From positions 121,127,430-121,191,429 of the forward strand of contig CM067360.1 of assembly GCA_034401795.1 (NCBI GenBank): a DNA stretch of 64,000 bases, given 5' to 3'. This DNA is from Chaetoderma sp. LZ-2023a. Its lineage: Eukaryota; Mollusca; Caudofoveata; Chaetodermatida; Chaetodermatidae. The translations under genes were made by a program, and so were the position numbers. Shown piece by piece: positions 1 to 11,997 of this stretch. The notes under the pieces are model-generated. The model was not told the DNA's origin. It did no database searches and saw only the letters and a list, made by a program, of their open reading frames with translations. Numbering within the stretch: position 1 is the stretch's first letter; the number at the start of each line of letters is the position of its first letter.

Positions 1-119
1 ACTCCCTTTATATGGGAAGAATTAATCCCTAGACATCTAGGTCAGAAAAAGAGGAAACTTTCACATAAGAATGACCGAATCACCTGTTAACACTTTTAGG
101 TGTGGTCATCCGCCGCCTG

Positions 120-170
120 TGACGTCACTAAACAGTATAAAAGGAGGAAGCGCGCTCTGAAACTGTCTTC
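120..170 (+). promoter_or_regulatory. CRE plus TATA core promoter, rightward
   Basis: A perfect TGACGTCA (120-127) lies 8 bases before TATAAAAG (136-143), followed by GGAGGAAGCG. The same module, CCTGTGACGTCA-n-AGTATAAAAGGAG-AAGCG, occurs in reverse at 3,131-3,156, so two related promoters face each other across about 3 kb. Transcription would be expected to start near 165-170. The element is seen directly; promoter activity is inferred. Confidence 0.6.
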
Positions 171-188
171 CCGTCAAATCTCGACACC

Positions 189-284
189 ATGGAAGAACAG
201 ATAGCATTAGGCGTCTTTGGTGTCGCAAACCAAATTCTGCTGTTTTATTATTATTTCATTATTATACTTGGCCTGGAAAGTTAA
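189..284 (+). CDS. Small membrane-like ORF (31 aa), unrecognised
   Basis: This is the first ATG after the TATA box, in a strong Kozak setting (ACCATGG), about 46 bases downstream. It encodes 31 residues. The N-terminal half starts MEEQIALGVF and the C-terminal half is a hydrophobic run (LLFYYYFIIILGL) that could be a membrane helix. It may be a genuine microprotein or an upstream ORF of a spliced transcript. No family is recognised. Confidence 0.3.
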   Translation: MEEQIALGVFGVANQILLFYYYFIIILGLES

Positions 285-416
285 AAACAATGAAGAGATA
301 GGGCATTAGGTTTTGAATAAGGTTCCCGCAGCCAACTACCATGCGGGAACGAGATGTCACTCCTTGAAGATTTTAGCGTTATCAGATTTGTCTGAAGAAT
401 CCTGTGTGTGGGCGAT

Positions 417-668
417 TCATCTCTTTCCCGTGTATGGACATTCCAGCGTAGTCCCCTTTCTGATTGCTGGGTCAGAAAGGCTAGGAGGCGGATGCTGAAT
501 AACACGGGTCGGAGTTATATTAATCGCCGCAGGCTGCGACGGCCCTGGTCCCTCGTCTATGGTAAGTTCTGGCGGAGATGGTGACTGCGGGTAACTGGGA
601 ATGTCTATTTCCGCAGGTGTCGTAATCACTACCGAAATCGGCTGACTGGCTAACCCTGTCTTAGACAC
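417..668 (-). CDS. Proline-rich ORF fragment, unrecognised
   Basis: An 83-codon open stretch, Pro/Ser/Thr-rich (for example PQSPSPPELTIDEGPGPSQP), with no ATG at its left limit (it opens at a GTG). It lies just downstream of the H3-tail-like ORF on the same strand but in another frame, so it could be a later exon or simply a chance open frame. No domain is recognised. Confidence 0.2.
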   Translation of the reverse strand: MSKTGLASQPISVVITTPAEIDIPSYPQSPSPPELTIDEGPGPSQPAAINITPTRVIQHPPPSLSDPAIRKGTTLECPYTGKR

Positions 669-702
669 TACGGTTGTGGGTGTAGTGACCGTAGTCGGAT
701 GG

Positions 703-924
703 CTAATAACTGATGCGGGTGCTGCCAGACTGGATTTTGCGGGAGACTTGCTTCTTACTCCACTTCAGGACCGGTGTGGATGAAGTAACTGGTACCGGCT
801 TAACGCTTCCTGATGCGGCTGTTGGCAGGATTTCACGTCTGGCTGTCGGTACGTTGCTTACCGTAGCCGCGGGAAGACGATGACCAACGGGATATCTACG
901 AGTAGTGTTCTTCGTGCGGGCCAT
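703..924 (-). CDS. ORF with histone H3-tail-like N-terminus
   Basis: A 73-codon ORF starting at an ATG and reading MARTKNTTRRYPVGHRLP. Against the histone H3 tail (MARTKQTARKSTGG) the first five residues are identical. In mature H3 numbering T6, R8 and G13 are also kept, and K9 is replaced by R. The similarity stops after about 14 residues and the rest is Ser/Val/Pro-rich, so this is not a histone gene. The frame stays open for about 16 codons upstream of the ATG (through RFLVKVLPTKK), so the ATG may be internal. It could be a tail mimic, an exon of a larger protein, or chance. Confidence 0.3.
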   Translation of the reverse strand: MARTKNTTRRYPVGHRLPAATVSNVPTARREILPTAASGSVKPVPVTSSTPVLKWSKKQVSRKIQSGSTRISY

Positions 925-3125
925 TTTCTTGGTCGGAAGAACTTTGACCAGGAACCGAGATTCGAAACGGGTGGCTTAAACGGCACGATCCTCGATTCTC
1001 TTCCCCAGGAACTAATGTTACTTCTAACACACGGTGATGATATCGGCGTGCGTGTGTCACCCCGTAGCGAATAGCGGTGTAGAGATACTGGCACGTCACA
1101 CAGAAGGCTGACTCGTAGGTCCGCAGAGGTATCCCCGCAAGGGAGGCTCCCGTACACGAGACTTAACTAATTAACTTAATATAAGTTATTATACCTCTAT
1201 GCTGAAAGGAAGGTTATTTCAGACGAAAAGTGATGTGCCTCATGCGGGCACTACTACTAGTGCTAGTTTGGGTGAGGAGTATTATCCTTGCGTGGACTGT
1301 CGTCACTGAATCCTTGCGAGAGGCAAGTGCCTCATACAGGCCTCCATCTCGGGAAGGTGTCGCCACTGCTTAAAGCGAGAGAAGAGTAGTAGGCAAAAAT
1401 GGGCCCACTCTAATATTTCAATCAAAAATGCTGTAAAAAGAAAAGACCATACCTAGTGAGATTATGAGTATAGGGGTGTGTACTGTTTTACGTGAAGACA
1501 GGACGAAGGATTCCCGATGGATTCCCTCGTCACCGTCTTATGTAGTCCTTTGTCTGCTGTATAAGTAGTTGCCACTTTATTTGTGCTGGCCTTCTGCTTT
1601 GTCTAATTCGCTGTTAGTTGTTTTTCAAAACAAGAACTATTTTTGGCCGCAACTGGCTGATAACTACCTAGCTATTAGACTACTGTCATGGGGAATAGCG
1701 CTCATACATGTTACTTAGTGGGATCTCCGAACTGGGTGAGAATCCGGACATTCCGTGCCGCAACCACATAAAACATTACAAGACATGGTTTACATTTCAC
1801 GGAAGCATTTAGGCCATATCTCCTATCATTATGGTGGGGGGAGGGGGCGGGCTAAGAGAGATGGATGCCCAGACATTTAAACAATTCAGTGAGCATACGT
1901 ATCTCGCCCGCAGCGACCTCAGTGAAAAATTGTTGGTGGCGGGAGAAAATGTGGTAGAAAATGCTGCATATATAAATGTTGCTGTATAGTGTTTCCTACG
2001 TGCACTGCATTCCTATATTTTCTATATCTTAAACAAAACAGTTTAACGGATGGCCACTGGCCATACACATACGTAATCTAACCAGAACAAACAATACGGT
2101 GGCAATGATTAAGATATATATATAGTAATACAGTGTTGACGAACCTACTATAGTGCGGTTAGCAACATATTGAGAAAAATGAGAATAACTATTAACAAAT
2201 ACAGAAATTATAACTAGCGGTCCTAAGACTGTTACGGTTCCTTTTAGTCATCGGAACCGTTAGTACGGATACGAAATAATTAACAAAACCTATATAGAGA
2301 AATAATTAAATGGTGAAGTATAGTTACTTGAATACTTGGTAGTCATTCCCAAGTTAGGCTACTGTGTCACTGAAATTGATACGTAGATCTGTAGTCGACG
2401 TGAGATGATGTGCTCTCTGGAAGCTGGAAAGTTCCTGCAGGCTGGTTCCCGCAAGCTGTTTTCCGCAAACAAGACTTCCACAAGAACACTCATGGTGGGA
2501 GTGCATCGCTTAGTGCTGTAGGCCTAATAGAATGTCTAACGAGCAGTCAGTAAAATATACGATACGTGGTGAAGAAAGTTCCCGTACACCGATGGCACGG
2601 ATGGAAGGTAAAAACAACCCGTCAATAGCAGGGGTTGTCAAAGGCAAACGAGGATACAAAACAAAGCTTACGGTGCTTGGTACGTCCACCAGCTCTGAAG
2701 ACGCACCGGGCAGAGTTTACTTGCTGCGGTCAAAAGTCGAAAGAACCGACACGATGTAAGTGTGGCAGCGATTTGAAATACCACTTTTAGGCATGGCCGG
2801 CAGATCCGGCAAGTCATCCATCAAAGAACATCCCGTCTCTACATCTGTATATTCACATATTCAGGCCGCAAAGGCCTCACCGCAAGTTTGTGTTCCGAAT
2901 GTAGATGTAGTATTCGTGAACGATTTGTCGAAAGTTCCAAATTACTCCCGTAAAGGGGGAGTTACAAAATTGTTTTAGTGCGGTGGGTTGGAAACTGCAC
3001 ACTACGGGATAAGAACCTGATGCATAGCGAAGAAAGACGCGTGTTGTCTGTCGCCCTTATTAGTAGCTGTTACAGATCCAACCTGTTCGGCCTCTGGCCG
3101 AGGATGCTCTCGATCACTGGATCGC
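925..3125. other. Interval between the facing promoters, no recognised gene
   Basis: Several 60-100-codon open frames occur here (for example 2,532-2,759 and 2,760-2,978, plus strand), but none has a recognisable domain. Base composition is mixed with no strong repeats. Whatever the two promoters transcribe is either spliced, non-coding or too diverged to recognise. Confidence 0.3.
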
Positions 3126-3255
3126 TTCTCCTTTTATACTTTCCATGACGTCACAGGCACAGGCTTTCATCCAATCATCGCTCGAGCAACAGCCAATCAG
3201 CACCCAGCTAATAATAGCGTTGTCAAACGTTCTAGAACATTCTAGAAGCTTTATG
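3126..3255 (-). promoter_or_regulatory. Heat-shock-type promoter: HSE, CCAAT boxes, CRE, TATA, leftward
   Basis: Read leftward, the order is: a four-pentamer heat-shock element TTCTAGAACATTCTAGAAG at about 3,230-3,248, two inverted CCAAT boxes (3,193-3,199 and 3,171-3,177), a perfect TGACGTCA (3,146-3,153) and TATAAAAG (3,131-3,138). This is the layout of an hsp70-type promoter. No HSP coding sequence follows on the minus strand. A short hairpin CGGCCTCTGGCCG lies just past the expected start site. Confidence 0.6.
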
Positions 3256-3639
3256 TCCACGTGGTTATGACGTCATGGCAATATTTTGAAGATAATCAAG
3301 AAGAGTTTTTCCTGGATAACTCAGCCATTTCTCAACCGATTTTAAAATGGTTTACAGATTTAGAAAGCCCGTCGAATTCTGGTCTTGATTAATGCCAGAT
3401 TTAATGGGAACAGACAATCAATAAGAATTACAGAGTACCACCTCGGTACACTATAAGGGCCATCCTATCTAGGTCGCAAATATACGCTCCATAGAAACAG
3501 CGTCCTGGCGCGCGCATGCGCATAATGTGTTTTAACGAACTTAGTCGTTTTTCGACATGCTCTCTCTCCCATAGGCCTATATACGCTTATAGCCCTACCC
3601 AGAGGGGCGTGTTCAGAGAACGAATCCTAGACAGGCGGC

Positions 3640-3915
3640 GCATACCCAGCTTAGCTGGTACGGCCGGTACCCGACAGGTCGATCCAAACTACACCATCCA
3701 ATGCCTACTAACGGGATACCAAGGCCTAGCACCTGCCTACATAAGTCCTACCAAGGTCTAGCTGCAGCTCACCACAGGTATGGTTACGGTCTACCAAGGC
3801 ACGGCTAAGGTCTAGTTATGGCCTACCTATGGCCTGCCAAGGCATAGATAATGCCTACCAAGGCATATCTATAAGAACTACCTTATGTCTAGCTAAAGCC
3901 TACCAAAAGCACATG
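3640..3915. repeat. Degenerate minisatellite, GCCTACCAAGGC-type
   Basis: Variants of CCTACCAAGGC(A/C)TAG recur irregularly every 15-35 bases (3,665; 3,717; 3,745; 3,797; 3,835; 3,856; 3,898). Copies are diverged. 3,916-5,500 contains no recognised gene. Confidence 0.5.
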
Positions 3916-5524
3916 TCATGCACAATCACTGATTTATTTTTTGGGACATCTCATATGATACACACCCCAACCCCCACCAACATCCCACTCCCCACCAATT
4001 ATTTGGGTGGGGGCATATCCCCACCCCTGTTCCGCCAGCCTTAGTCACCCATTTCCCATTTTTTGCCAAATTCGGCCAGGCATATTCTCAGACTCAGAAA
4101 TGTCTATTACTAATAATAACGACAGTAACCTTTGACGGCGTTATCCTTGTAATGTGTCTTAACTGGGTACGTAACCATGTATCCGAGTTTATCACTGCAA
4201 TAGTATGCATTTAAGCAATTTGTTTTTCAAACGCAAAATCTTAGTTTTGACAAAACAGACGTCTGAAATACATACCTCAGTGTAATTCCGTCTTTGGTGT
4301 AAAGAAGAGCGCATGTTTCCAACTGCATGTGCCCAGCGCGAAAGTACTCTGTAATTAACTCTTCCCCTGGACATTATTAAGGACAATGGTTATCCTTCAT
4401 AGACAGGTTTACCTGAAAATAAATTCTTCGATAAAGCCTTCAGAATATACGAAAGAGGTATCAAACGTAATGGAATCTTCGTAAACAACATTGTCACAAT
4501 ATTTTATAAACTCTCCCTTTAAATGCATGTAAATGATTAAGCTACAGAAACGAATACAGTCTGGTTGGCCATGGTACAAAATAGTCTCCCATGAGATTTG
4601 TTTGCTAAATTATTTTCTTTTTAAATGTCACCTTGTCTCAATAAACGGGTCTGAGGTGGCCATTTTACTTTTTTCATTTGGTCATTTTATGGGATCATTC
4701 ACGGTCATCTGTCAGAACTATGTCGAAGAATAGGCACACGTGCATGTATATCATATCATATATGAAACCTAGACTATAATATGAGGGATTTAGCATGAAA
4801 ATTGTCTGTATATTGAATCGATACACGTTTTGTGGACATACACCAAACATATGTTTTCTGCAACGTAGACATCATAAGCTTTAATTTGATATGCTTTATG
4901 CCTATATTGATATGTAGTTTAGAAAAATGACCACGAATGACGCTGTAAAATAATGCCCAACTGGAAAAATTTATATTCACATCCATTTTCTGTTTGTTGA
5001 ATCCCTAAAGATGGCATTAAAACAAGTGCGAAGGCGCCTAATCGCAACTTAGGCAGCTTTGTCAGATTTCTCCTAAATTCCGACAGACCGACCGACAAAC
5101 AACATACTTATACTAGTCGCAGTCGCCAAAAAGATTGGCAAGCAAATCTCGTGGAATCACAGTCAACCAGACTCTAAGCCTCTTGAAAGGGTATTTGATT
5201 TCTGCTCCCTGTCTACAACCGGAGCTAATGATGTGTAGTTTGTTGGAGGCATGTCTCCTACTTCAAACATGATTTCCTAAAAAATAAATGAATTACAGTC
5301 ATTCACATAATTAGGTTTATCTGAAATTACATCAACTATAATATTTTGTGTTGTAATCTAATGAATAACGCACACACAATTATTTTTTGAAAAGAAAAAT
5401 ATTTTACGTTCGTAACTCGTGCGTACGACTTATTAACTCAACTTAGTAAAGATGGCGGATGTGGAAGCGGAAGAAAACCATTGGGTAGAACTTGTTCTGA
5501 CGTATGTGTCTCGTGTTTGAGACC

Positions 5525-5565
5525 ACTACTATTATGTAATATATATACTACATAATAGTATACTT
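5525..5565. repeat. AT-rich perfect hairpin
   Basis: ACTATTATGTA and TACATAATAGT flank a short ATATATA centre. A third related half (ACTATTATGCAG) follows at about 5,585. No ORF is present. Confidence 0.55.
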
Positions 5566-5664
5566 CTGGGAGTATGCGTCTCTACTATTATGCAGTAAAT
5601 ATTACATAAAAATGAGATCACTCAGGCGCACAGCAGTGTGCATTACTACCATTTACAGGGGGAA

Positions 5665-6020
5665 CGCGTATGGTTGGTGGATAGATGGATTGATGGATAA
5701 ATGAATGAATGGATGGATGGAAGGTTAGATGGATGGAGGGATAGAGGCGTAAGGTAGTTTAGAGAGGATGGGTGGAAAGATGGAGTGATGGATGGATGGA
5801 TGGGGTATTCATGAGTGAGAATAGATGGATGAGTGGTAATGTGATGGGTGGGTGGGTCCATCTACCCATCAATCCATCCATCCATCCATCCATCCATCAT
5901 TCTACACGCACGTACGCACATACGCGCGCACACACACACCATCCATCCATCCATCTATCCATCATTCTACCCATCCATCAGTCTACCCATCTATCCACCC
6001 ATCTACCCATCGAATCCCGG
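5665..6020. repeat. GGAT tract followed by CCAT tract (inverted microsatellite)
   Basis: GGAT/TGGA repeats on the + strand (5,680-5,855) are followed by ATCC/CCAT repeats (5,858-6,012), so the two halves are complementary and could fold into a long imperfect hairpin. Open frames in this interval are repeat translations. Confidence 0.75.
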
Positions 6021-6479
6021 ACATAATCCTACATGCACAAAATCAGTACTGAAATGGGTTTGATAGATCGTTACTGTGAGAGAATCTATGTACACCGGAC
6101 GCGCCACACCCAACGCGTAATACTGGTTCGTTAACGACGTGTCTCTGTATATGCCTATAGAACAGTATAACGCGCCTGGATCAGCTGTTATGACGGTAAT
6201 GTCAGAACTGGGTTACCATATGTGTACAGGAATAACCGGCTAACTCGCCTGTTAAGGACAACCGAAGGATGTGAAACCCCAGAAGCGAAGAAATGGCTAA
6301 TCTAAAATCAATGGATTGACCCCGACAAATGGCAAATGCGTTTAACTTTAACCAATCATAATATTGTTGACTAAAGCAAATCGACCAGTAGAGAAATCAA
6401 TGATGAAAATATCACTAAATTCAAATGAGCTTTTTAAACACGCGTGTATGTGTACCGCCCCAATAACTAATCGGATGCA

Positions 6480-6605
6480 TTGCTGATGGGTCTGACCCAT
6501 GTACCAAGTGTATATTGGCGCGCCTGTTGGTCAAAGCGCAGTCCCATTTACCAATTGCATGTCGGCATAGGGACGATATACCAATTGTAGGCGTGGTCTA
6601 TAGGA
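6480..6605. repeat. Degenerate CCAATTG/GGCGCGCC repeat
   Basis: About 50-base units with ATTGGCGCGCCTGTTGGTCA and TACCAATTGCATGTCGGCAT. They resemble the better preserved array at 56,700-56,915. Confidence 0.4.
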
Positions 6606-6959
6606 TGTGGATAAGCGCAGCGGGAAATAATTCATAGCGGTGTCAAATATAAGTATACGAAGCTATGATAGAATATTATATTAACTTGTTTTTTGAGCAA
6701 TTTTGAGATGTATTTCCGAGAGTTTTCCAGCGAAATCTCGATGGAAGAATATAGGTTTGCCGCGATAGTCCGACAATTTCCTATGGGCACTAGGCAACTG
6801 TGAAAATTTTAAGGGAATTGGTTGATAAATAAAAATTTTGCCCCTTATTTGAATCCGTCATCTTTTCATGGTAACGAGAATATACATTCACCATGTAACT
6901 GTGTATTCCACTGCTCTGGGAACTCAAACCTAAAAGTACATCAAGTTCTGGCCTGTGTA

Positions 6960-7100
6960 CGGGCGACGCATTCCCACGTAGTGAGCGACGTCACCAGCGA
7001 CGTGGTGTTCGTGTTGCACGTCATGGGTGACGCGCGACGTTTGCTACTGCGTCGCGCGACATTTGCTACTGCATCGTACGTCGTGAGAGACGTGAGACGG
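6960..7100. repeat. ACGT/CG-rich block with a short tandem duplication
   Basis: GCGCGAC(G/A)TTTGCTACTGC(G/A)TC is repeated in tandem (about 7,030-7,076) inside a stretch unusually rich in GACGT and CACGT. From 7,100 to 8,900 there are only unrecognised short open frames. Confidence 0.4.
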
Positions 7101-9001
7101 CAATTATGGAACACCTTACTAAATGGATATCATATTATTACTACATTTTTGCTCCAGATGTCAAATACGTGCCAATACCGGGGCTGTTGTCACGTGGGTG
7201 TGCCGGGTAGTCGGTCATCCTGAATGCATTCCTCGCTCTCTTTATTCCCTTCAGTCGGCAAATCGGGGCATTCCAATGCAGTCAGGTCGCCGAATCAAAG
7301 GCCATCCACATCCGGGGGCTCCTCCCTGGTGACTCTCATTTACTGCTGGTCTCAGGGTTTGTGACGCCATCCCTTGAACGCTGTCTCGGGCTCCCACACA
7401 ATCGTGTGCTGGCAGGAGTGGGCAGCCATCTTCTTGGAGATGCGCGGGTCCGGTCGGGCATTGCCAACATACTGGAGTTCCTGCATCAGGCGAGTCCTGC
7501 TGCACAGAAATCCTCATGGGATGGGAGCGGGGACAGGAGGGGAGCGAGAGACAGCGGATGGAATTCCTGGTGGTCGTTAAGTCGCTGATGGTCATTATCC
7601 ATTTGATTAGTCTATGAAGGACTATTCTGTCACGAAAGTCGTTTAGTGACAAGAGCTAATTCCTGAAATTCCACTCAAGGCGGAACATTACAAATTTCTA
7701 CTTTGGTGTCGTTACTCAGACGCATCTGAGGTGAAGCTCATGTTTTAGTCGATGTCGCCTGGTTGATCCTATGCTCTCAGGAGACTTCCAGCGGTGGTCC
7801 TTCTGAGTGCACCAATCGATAGCCATTGGTTAGGTTAACCAAAACCCTCTACCCTCGCAGTCTGCCAAATCTTTTGCTCTGAGACGAAGACCGACCTGAG
7901 CGACATCAAAAAGGTTTTTGACGTGGTTTGAGATGTGGGATTTCCAAATTGCAAACGTGGGAACCGACTCATGGAATTAGTTAAATGAGGAAAGCATTTG
8001 AGGAATCTCTGCCCAGTCATAGGCGCCTCTGATGTCTAATGTAACGTCAGTCGGAAAGTAGTGTGCAGACTGAAACAAGATTCCGGGTGACGTAGCAGTT
8101 AAATGGTAAACGATGATAACTGCAGGATTGCATAGCTTAAAAGGTTTTATCCTGGTGCAAGTGGTTTCAAAAAGAAAAAGGGAGTCGCTAGTCGACTGAA
8201 AGGATCGAGCTGCGTTGCTTTCTCCTATTGGGACGTGCTTAAGGCGTGCTAGTGAGGTGTTGCAGTACTTTATACGACCAGACCTTCTTTAAGAAAAAAC
8301 AGAACGAGGTCGTCAGACCCGAATGGGCATGTCAAAACGGTGGCGGACGTTTTCGAAGCCTTCGAGAAGAATGCATCTGTGGTGAGCAGTCTTACCTACC
8401 ACGAATTAGGTTAAGATCATTCACAACAGGGCAGGGAATCGGCAACACATTTTCAGGTACTGGAAGGCGAGCTGAGAAAACGCATCGAACCGGAAACTCA
8501 GATTTCCTTACCCTAAGAAAATTCGCTACTCTAAGACAACCCAAGCAGTACGAATCGTGGTGCCTGAGACACACAGCGATCATGGGAGCTTCGAACGGGA
8601 GATAAACGGGAGGGGGAAAAAATATTGTCATCTAGCGACTCTTATGTCTTTTTAGGCGAGGTTCCAAGTGTGGTGCGGTGGGCCTACTGAGTGAGCGTGG
8701 AAAAAGCCTACTTGGTGGAGTCTCAGGCATCTTTGATCGCTGCAGTATTCAGAATCTTCACATTGCACAAAGCGCAAAGGATGCCACCCACAAATTTGGC
8801 AGCTAAGGCGGGCGTCCTTAAGGATGAACCTTTCTTAAATATCGAAGAAGTGACACTGCTGACAATGCTAGTGTGTTTCTTCACTTAAAGCGGTGAGTGA
8901 GATTGTCATCTGCAAGTGACAACTAAGATGATCAATCCCCTTTAAAAAAAGGTTCGTCACGGATGTGTTATCTACTTTCTGTCACCGAATAAGATCCAAT
9001 A

Positions 9002-9177
9002 TGGTTAACACGGAAGATATGTTTGTGTATGGAATGATGGTGAGAGAAGAACTGTTGCGGGAAGAAACACGCGAGAAGAAAGACAGCACAGACAATGATG
9101 GTGCTGAAAAAACTGTTGCAAGCAATATAAACATGAAAGAATTCGTCTATGATTGTTCAGAAGAGAAACTGGCATAA
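9002..9177 (+). CDS. Short charged ORF, unrecognised
   Basis: From the ATG at about 9,002 the frame reads 57 codons, acidic and Lys/Glu-rich (REELLREETREKKDSTDNDG), ending in TAA. Its composition looks more like coding sequence than its surroundings, but no splice sites, promoter or homologue is recognised. Confidence 0.2.
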
Positions 9178-9595
9178 TGTTGCGATAAGGATTAACGTGA
9201 AGAACTGTCTTCTTAAAAAAAATAGCCGAATGTTGGTTGGAGATGGATTGTACTGAGCACGCAACTTATTCTGAATCTGGATGAGGACGTTTGCAAGCGA
9301 AAGATGCCATGGGCATGTGTTGTGGCTTCCATAGTAGAAATTAAAGGAGGTGGCATGGAAAAGTCATCAAAACATCTTGCAGCCAATTGCTGTGCAGAAA
9401 GGGTGTATGGACAGCTCGCGTACTGGTGTCTACCGAGATGGATGTCTGGGTCGTTCATGTTTACGGAAAGATGACGCATGAATTTTCAAGAACGGCGGCT
9501 GCGTTGACATCCACCAAAAGGAGGTGTAGGCGTATAAGTGTTGCAAGAGATTTGCCTGGAGCAGGGGTTCGCCGATCGTCAAATCTTCGATTGGG

Positions 9596-11059
9596 CTAAC
9601 GTATATCTGCTGCTAGTAGGCCGGTAATGCTAGCATTGATCGTGAAGGCGGTGGAAAAGCAGGCATTCTGAAGGTGCTCAATCATGGCAGCAGGAACATG
9701 GGCATCCCTGGCGGCAGGAACATGAATGTCTCTGGTGGCAGGAATATGAACATCAAGAATACCTGAGGTGCCAGGGATAGAAGTGCCAGAGGCGGCCAAG
9801 GAAGCAATGACAGGAACAATGTCTGGCGCGATGGTATCTGTCGTGGTGACAGAGGTGGCATTGTGGAAATGGCTGCACATGGGCTGGTTCTTGTGATGGT
9901 GACAGCAGTAGTTTGTGTGGTCATGACCGTGGTGACCGAGATTGGTGTTGACGTGATAGTAGGTTCAGTAGCTATGGTGGTGGTGATGGTTGCTAGGCTG
10001 GTCGTACTACTAGAAGTGATGGCGGCTGGGCTGCTGGTATTGCGATACGGAACACCGTATGGAGATTTGGTAAGTTCTAGAACCGGTACGGGAAGCATCC
10101 AGGTTTTGGTGAGGGCTGGGGGGCGGGGGTAGGGGGAAGGGGTGGCGGGATAAAGAAGCAAAAAACTGTCTTAACGTCTGAAACTGATCGCAGCAAAACA
10201 GGTAGAGATGCCACGATTATTGGCGACGAAATTAGACTAGTCAATGAGGAGACGTAAGCAGGCGGCAGGTGTGGCATTATGGTTGGCCCCCTGATAGACG
10301 TGTTGGCAGACATTGGAACAGAGGTTGCGAATGTTCCTGCAGATACCAGTGCTCGGTCGAGTGCTGTCGTAGCGATAGCTCCAGTGAGGCTGGTGGCCAA
10401 AGAAAACATATTCAGGATAGGCATTCCAATGGGAAATGGCGTGATGGTGGTAACCATCAATGCGGTGGAAGATATGACAATGGATGTCACAGCAAGAGTT
10501 GGCATAGATGGCAGGTTGTATAAATGGATAAAGAACTGGAAGCGTTCAGTGGCTGACATTGTGGTACCATGCATTAGCTCATCCCAGGCAGCAGTAAGGT
10601 CGGGATGCAGCAGAGTAGCCATAGCAGGGTCGGACAGTTCCGCCTCACGGTCGTTCAAGTGCAGATCTTGTTCAAGATCGAGCTGAGTCAGACACTTATT
10701 TCCAGAAAACAATGTTGGTCTAGTAGCATGATACAAGGTCCGGCTGATGGTGTAGAGTCAGTGGCCGATGCCAATTGCCTTGAGGCCATAGGGTGAGGGG
10801 AAGCAGGTGTTGAGGTCGTGGGAGATCTAAGTGTTCTCAATGGTGATGCGTTGGCATTCTTAGTTCCCAGCGGGGTGGTGGTAGCGGATGCGAGAATAGT
10901 GGCGCGGTGACTGTCATCTATGGAAGAAAGTGGTTTGTTTCTCTCAGAGTCAACAGATGCCGATGGATGAATTCCAGTGGTGAAAATAATGCGGGCGGCA
11001 GAAAACACAGGAAGTGGCTGATTATTACTGTCGAATGCGGTTCCGGAAAGATTAACCAA
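9596..11059 (-). pseudogene. Thr/Ser/Ala-rich open region, probably degraded gene or low-complexity DNA
   Basis: Four overlapping open frames on the minus strand (9,596-9,880; 9,682-10,161; 10,077-10,736 with 219 codons; 10,688-11,059) follow each other in different frames, all rich in Thr, Ser, Ala and Pro. The 219-codon frame begins MYHATRPTLFSGNKCL. A repeated GGCAGGAACATG unit lies at 9,690-9,760. It could be a mucin-like or transposon-derived gene that has lost frame, or GT-rich simple DNA that happens to stay open. No domain is recognised. Confidence 0.25.
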
Positions 11060-11811
11060 TGCAGAGACAGGTACAGGTGGAGAGTTGCTGCGGGCAGGAA
11101 AATCAACAGTTAACAGTTGTTATATCATAACAGTGGCAGCTTTTATTCAAACCAGTTCCAAAACAAACGGCAGAATTTGTGAAAATTTGCATCTAAATTT
11201 TGTGAATTTACTATGGAAAACATTAATTTTTTTTACTTTTTCGCAAAATTAAATCCAACACCAGCCTGTAGCCTTCAGAGACGAATGTTGTCCCATACAC
11301 AGTAGCAATCAAATGTTTTCGTTCACCGGCGTATAAAGCAATTACTTATATAAACATTCGCATGCATGGATTATGCACCAATGCATTAGCTATATTACAA
11401 AACTAAACACTGAATTATGCCTGATTAAAATAAATAATCGATTTTTCGTTTATTTTATTTTACACTCGATTATATAATCGGCAGGAAAAATAATTGACTA
11501 TCGATAAAACATCAATTAATCGAACAGGCCTAGCGGGATGTTCTGCAACAGGATTTCCCATTGTGTATATCATGTATGGGATCTTATCACAAACTTTATA
11601 TATATATATATCTGTATGATGAATATCAACACAACTTTCGTATTATAGCCTTTTGGACAAGCATGCTTTATCTACATGATAGCGCATGCTTGTGCAGCAG
11701 GCCACACATGAAAGCCTCACCCAGGTAGCAATAGGCGCACTTATAGTAATATTTATTATTGATTCAAATATCTAATTTTATTTTAGTTGTGAATTGACAA
11801 CTTCAGTACAG

Positions 11812-11997
11812 CTAAGAAATAATTGAACATGTGGCCAAAAAAAAATACTGTGCTGTTGAATATTTTGACTATAATTGGTTAAAGGCAGCAATGTCTTTTT
11901 AATCCAATTATGTTCAAAATGTACGACAGAGCTGTTCTTAATAACTAACATGTTTATGTTTTTTGTTTTTTTAACTTATTTATGAATTGTACTGTAG
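11812..11997. mobile_element. MITE, TACAGTACAGCT family, copy 1
   Basis: The left end CAGTACAGCTAAGAAATAA and right end TTATTTATGAATTGTACTG are inverted copies. The second, better copy is at 48,172-48,333. Non-coding. Confidence 0.55.

Noticed and set aside
7251-7652. 133-codon minus-strand frame
   Set aside because: Cys/Pro-rich but no domain, start context, splice sites or coding-like composition; opposite-strand frames are equally open.
7750-7790. CCTGGTTGATCCT, matching the start of 18S rRNA
   Set aside because: Only 13 bases match; flanking sequence does not follow the rRNA, so it is taken as chance.
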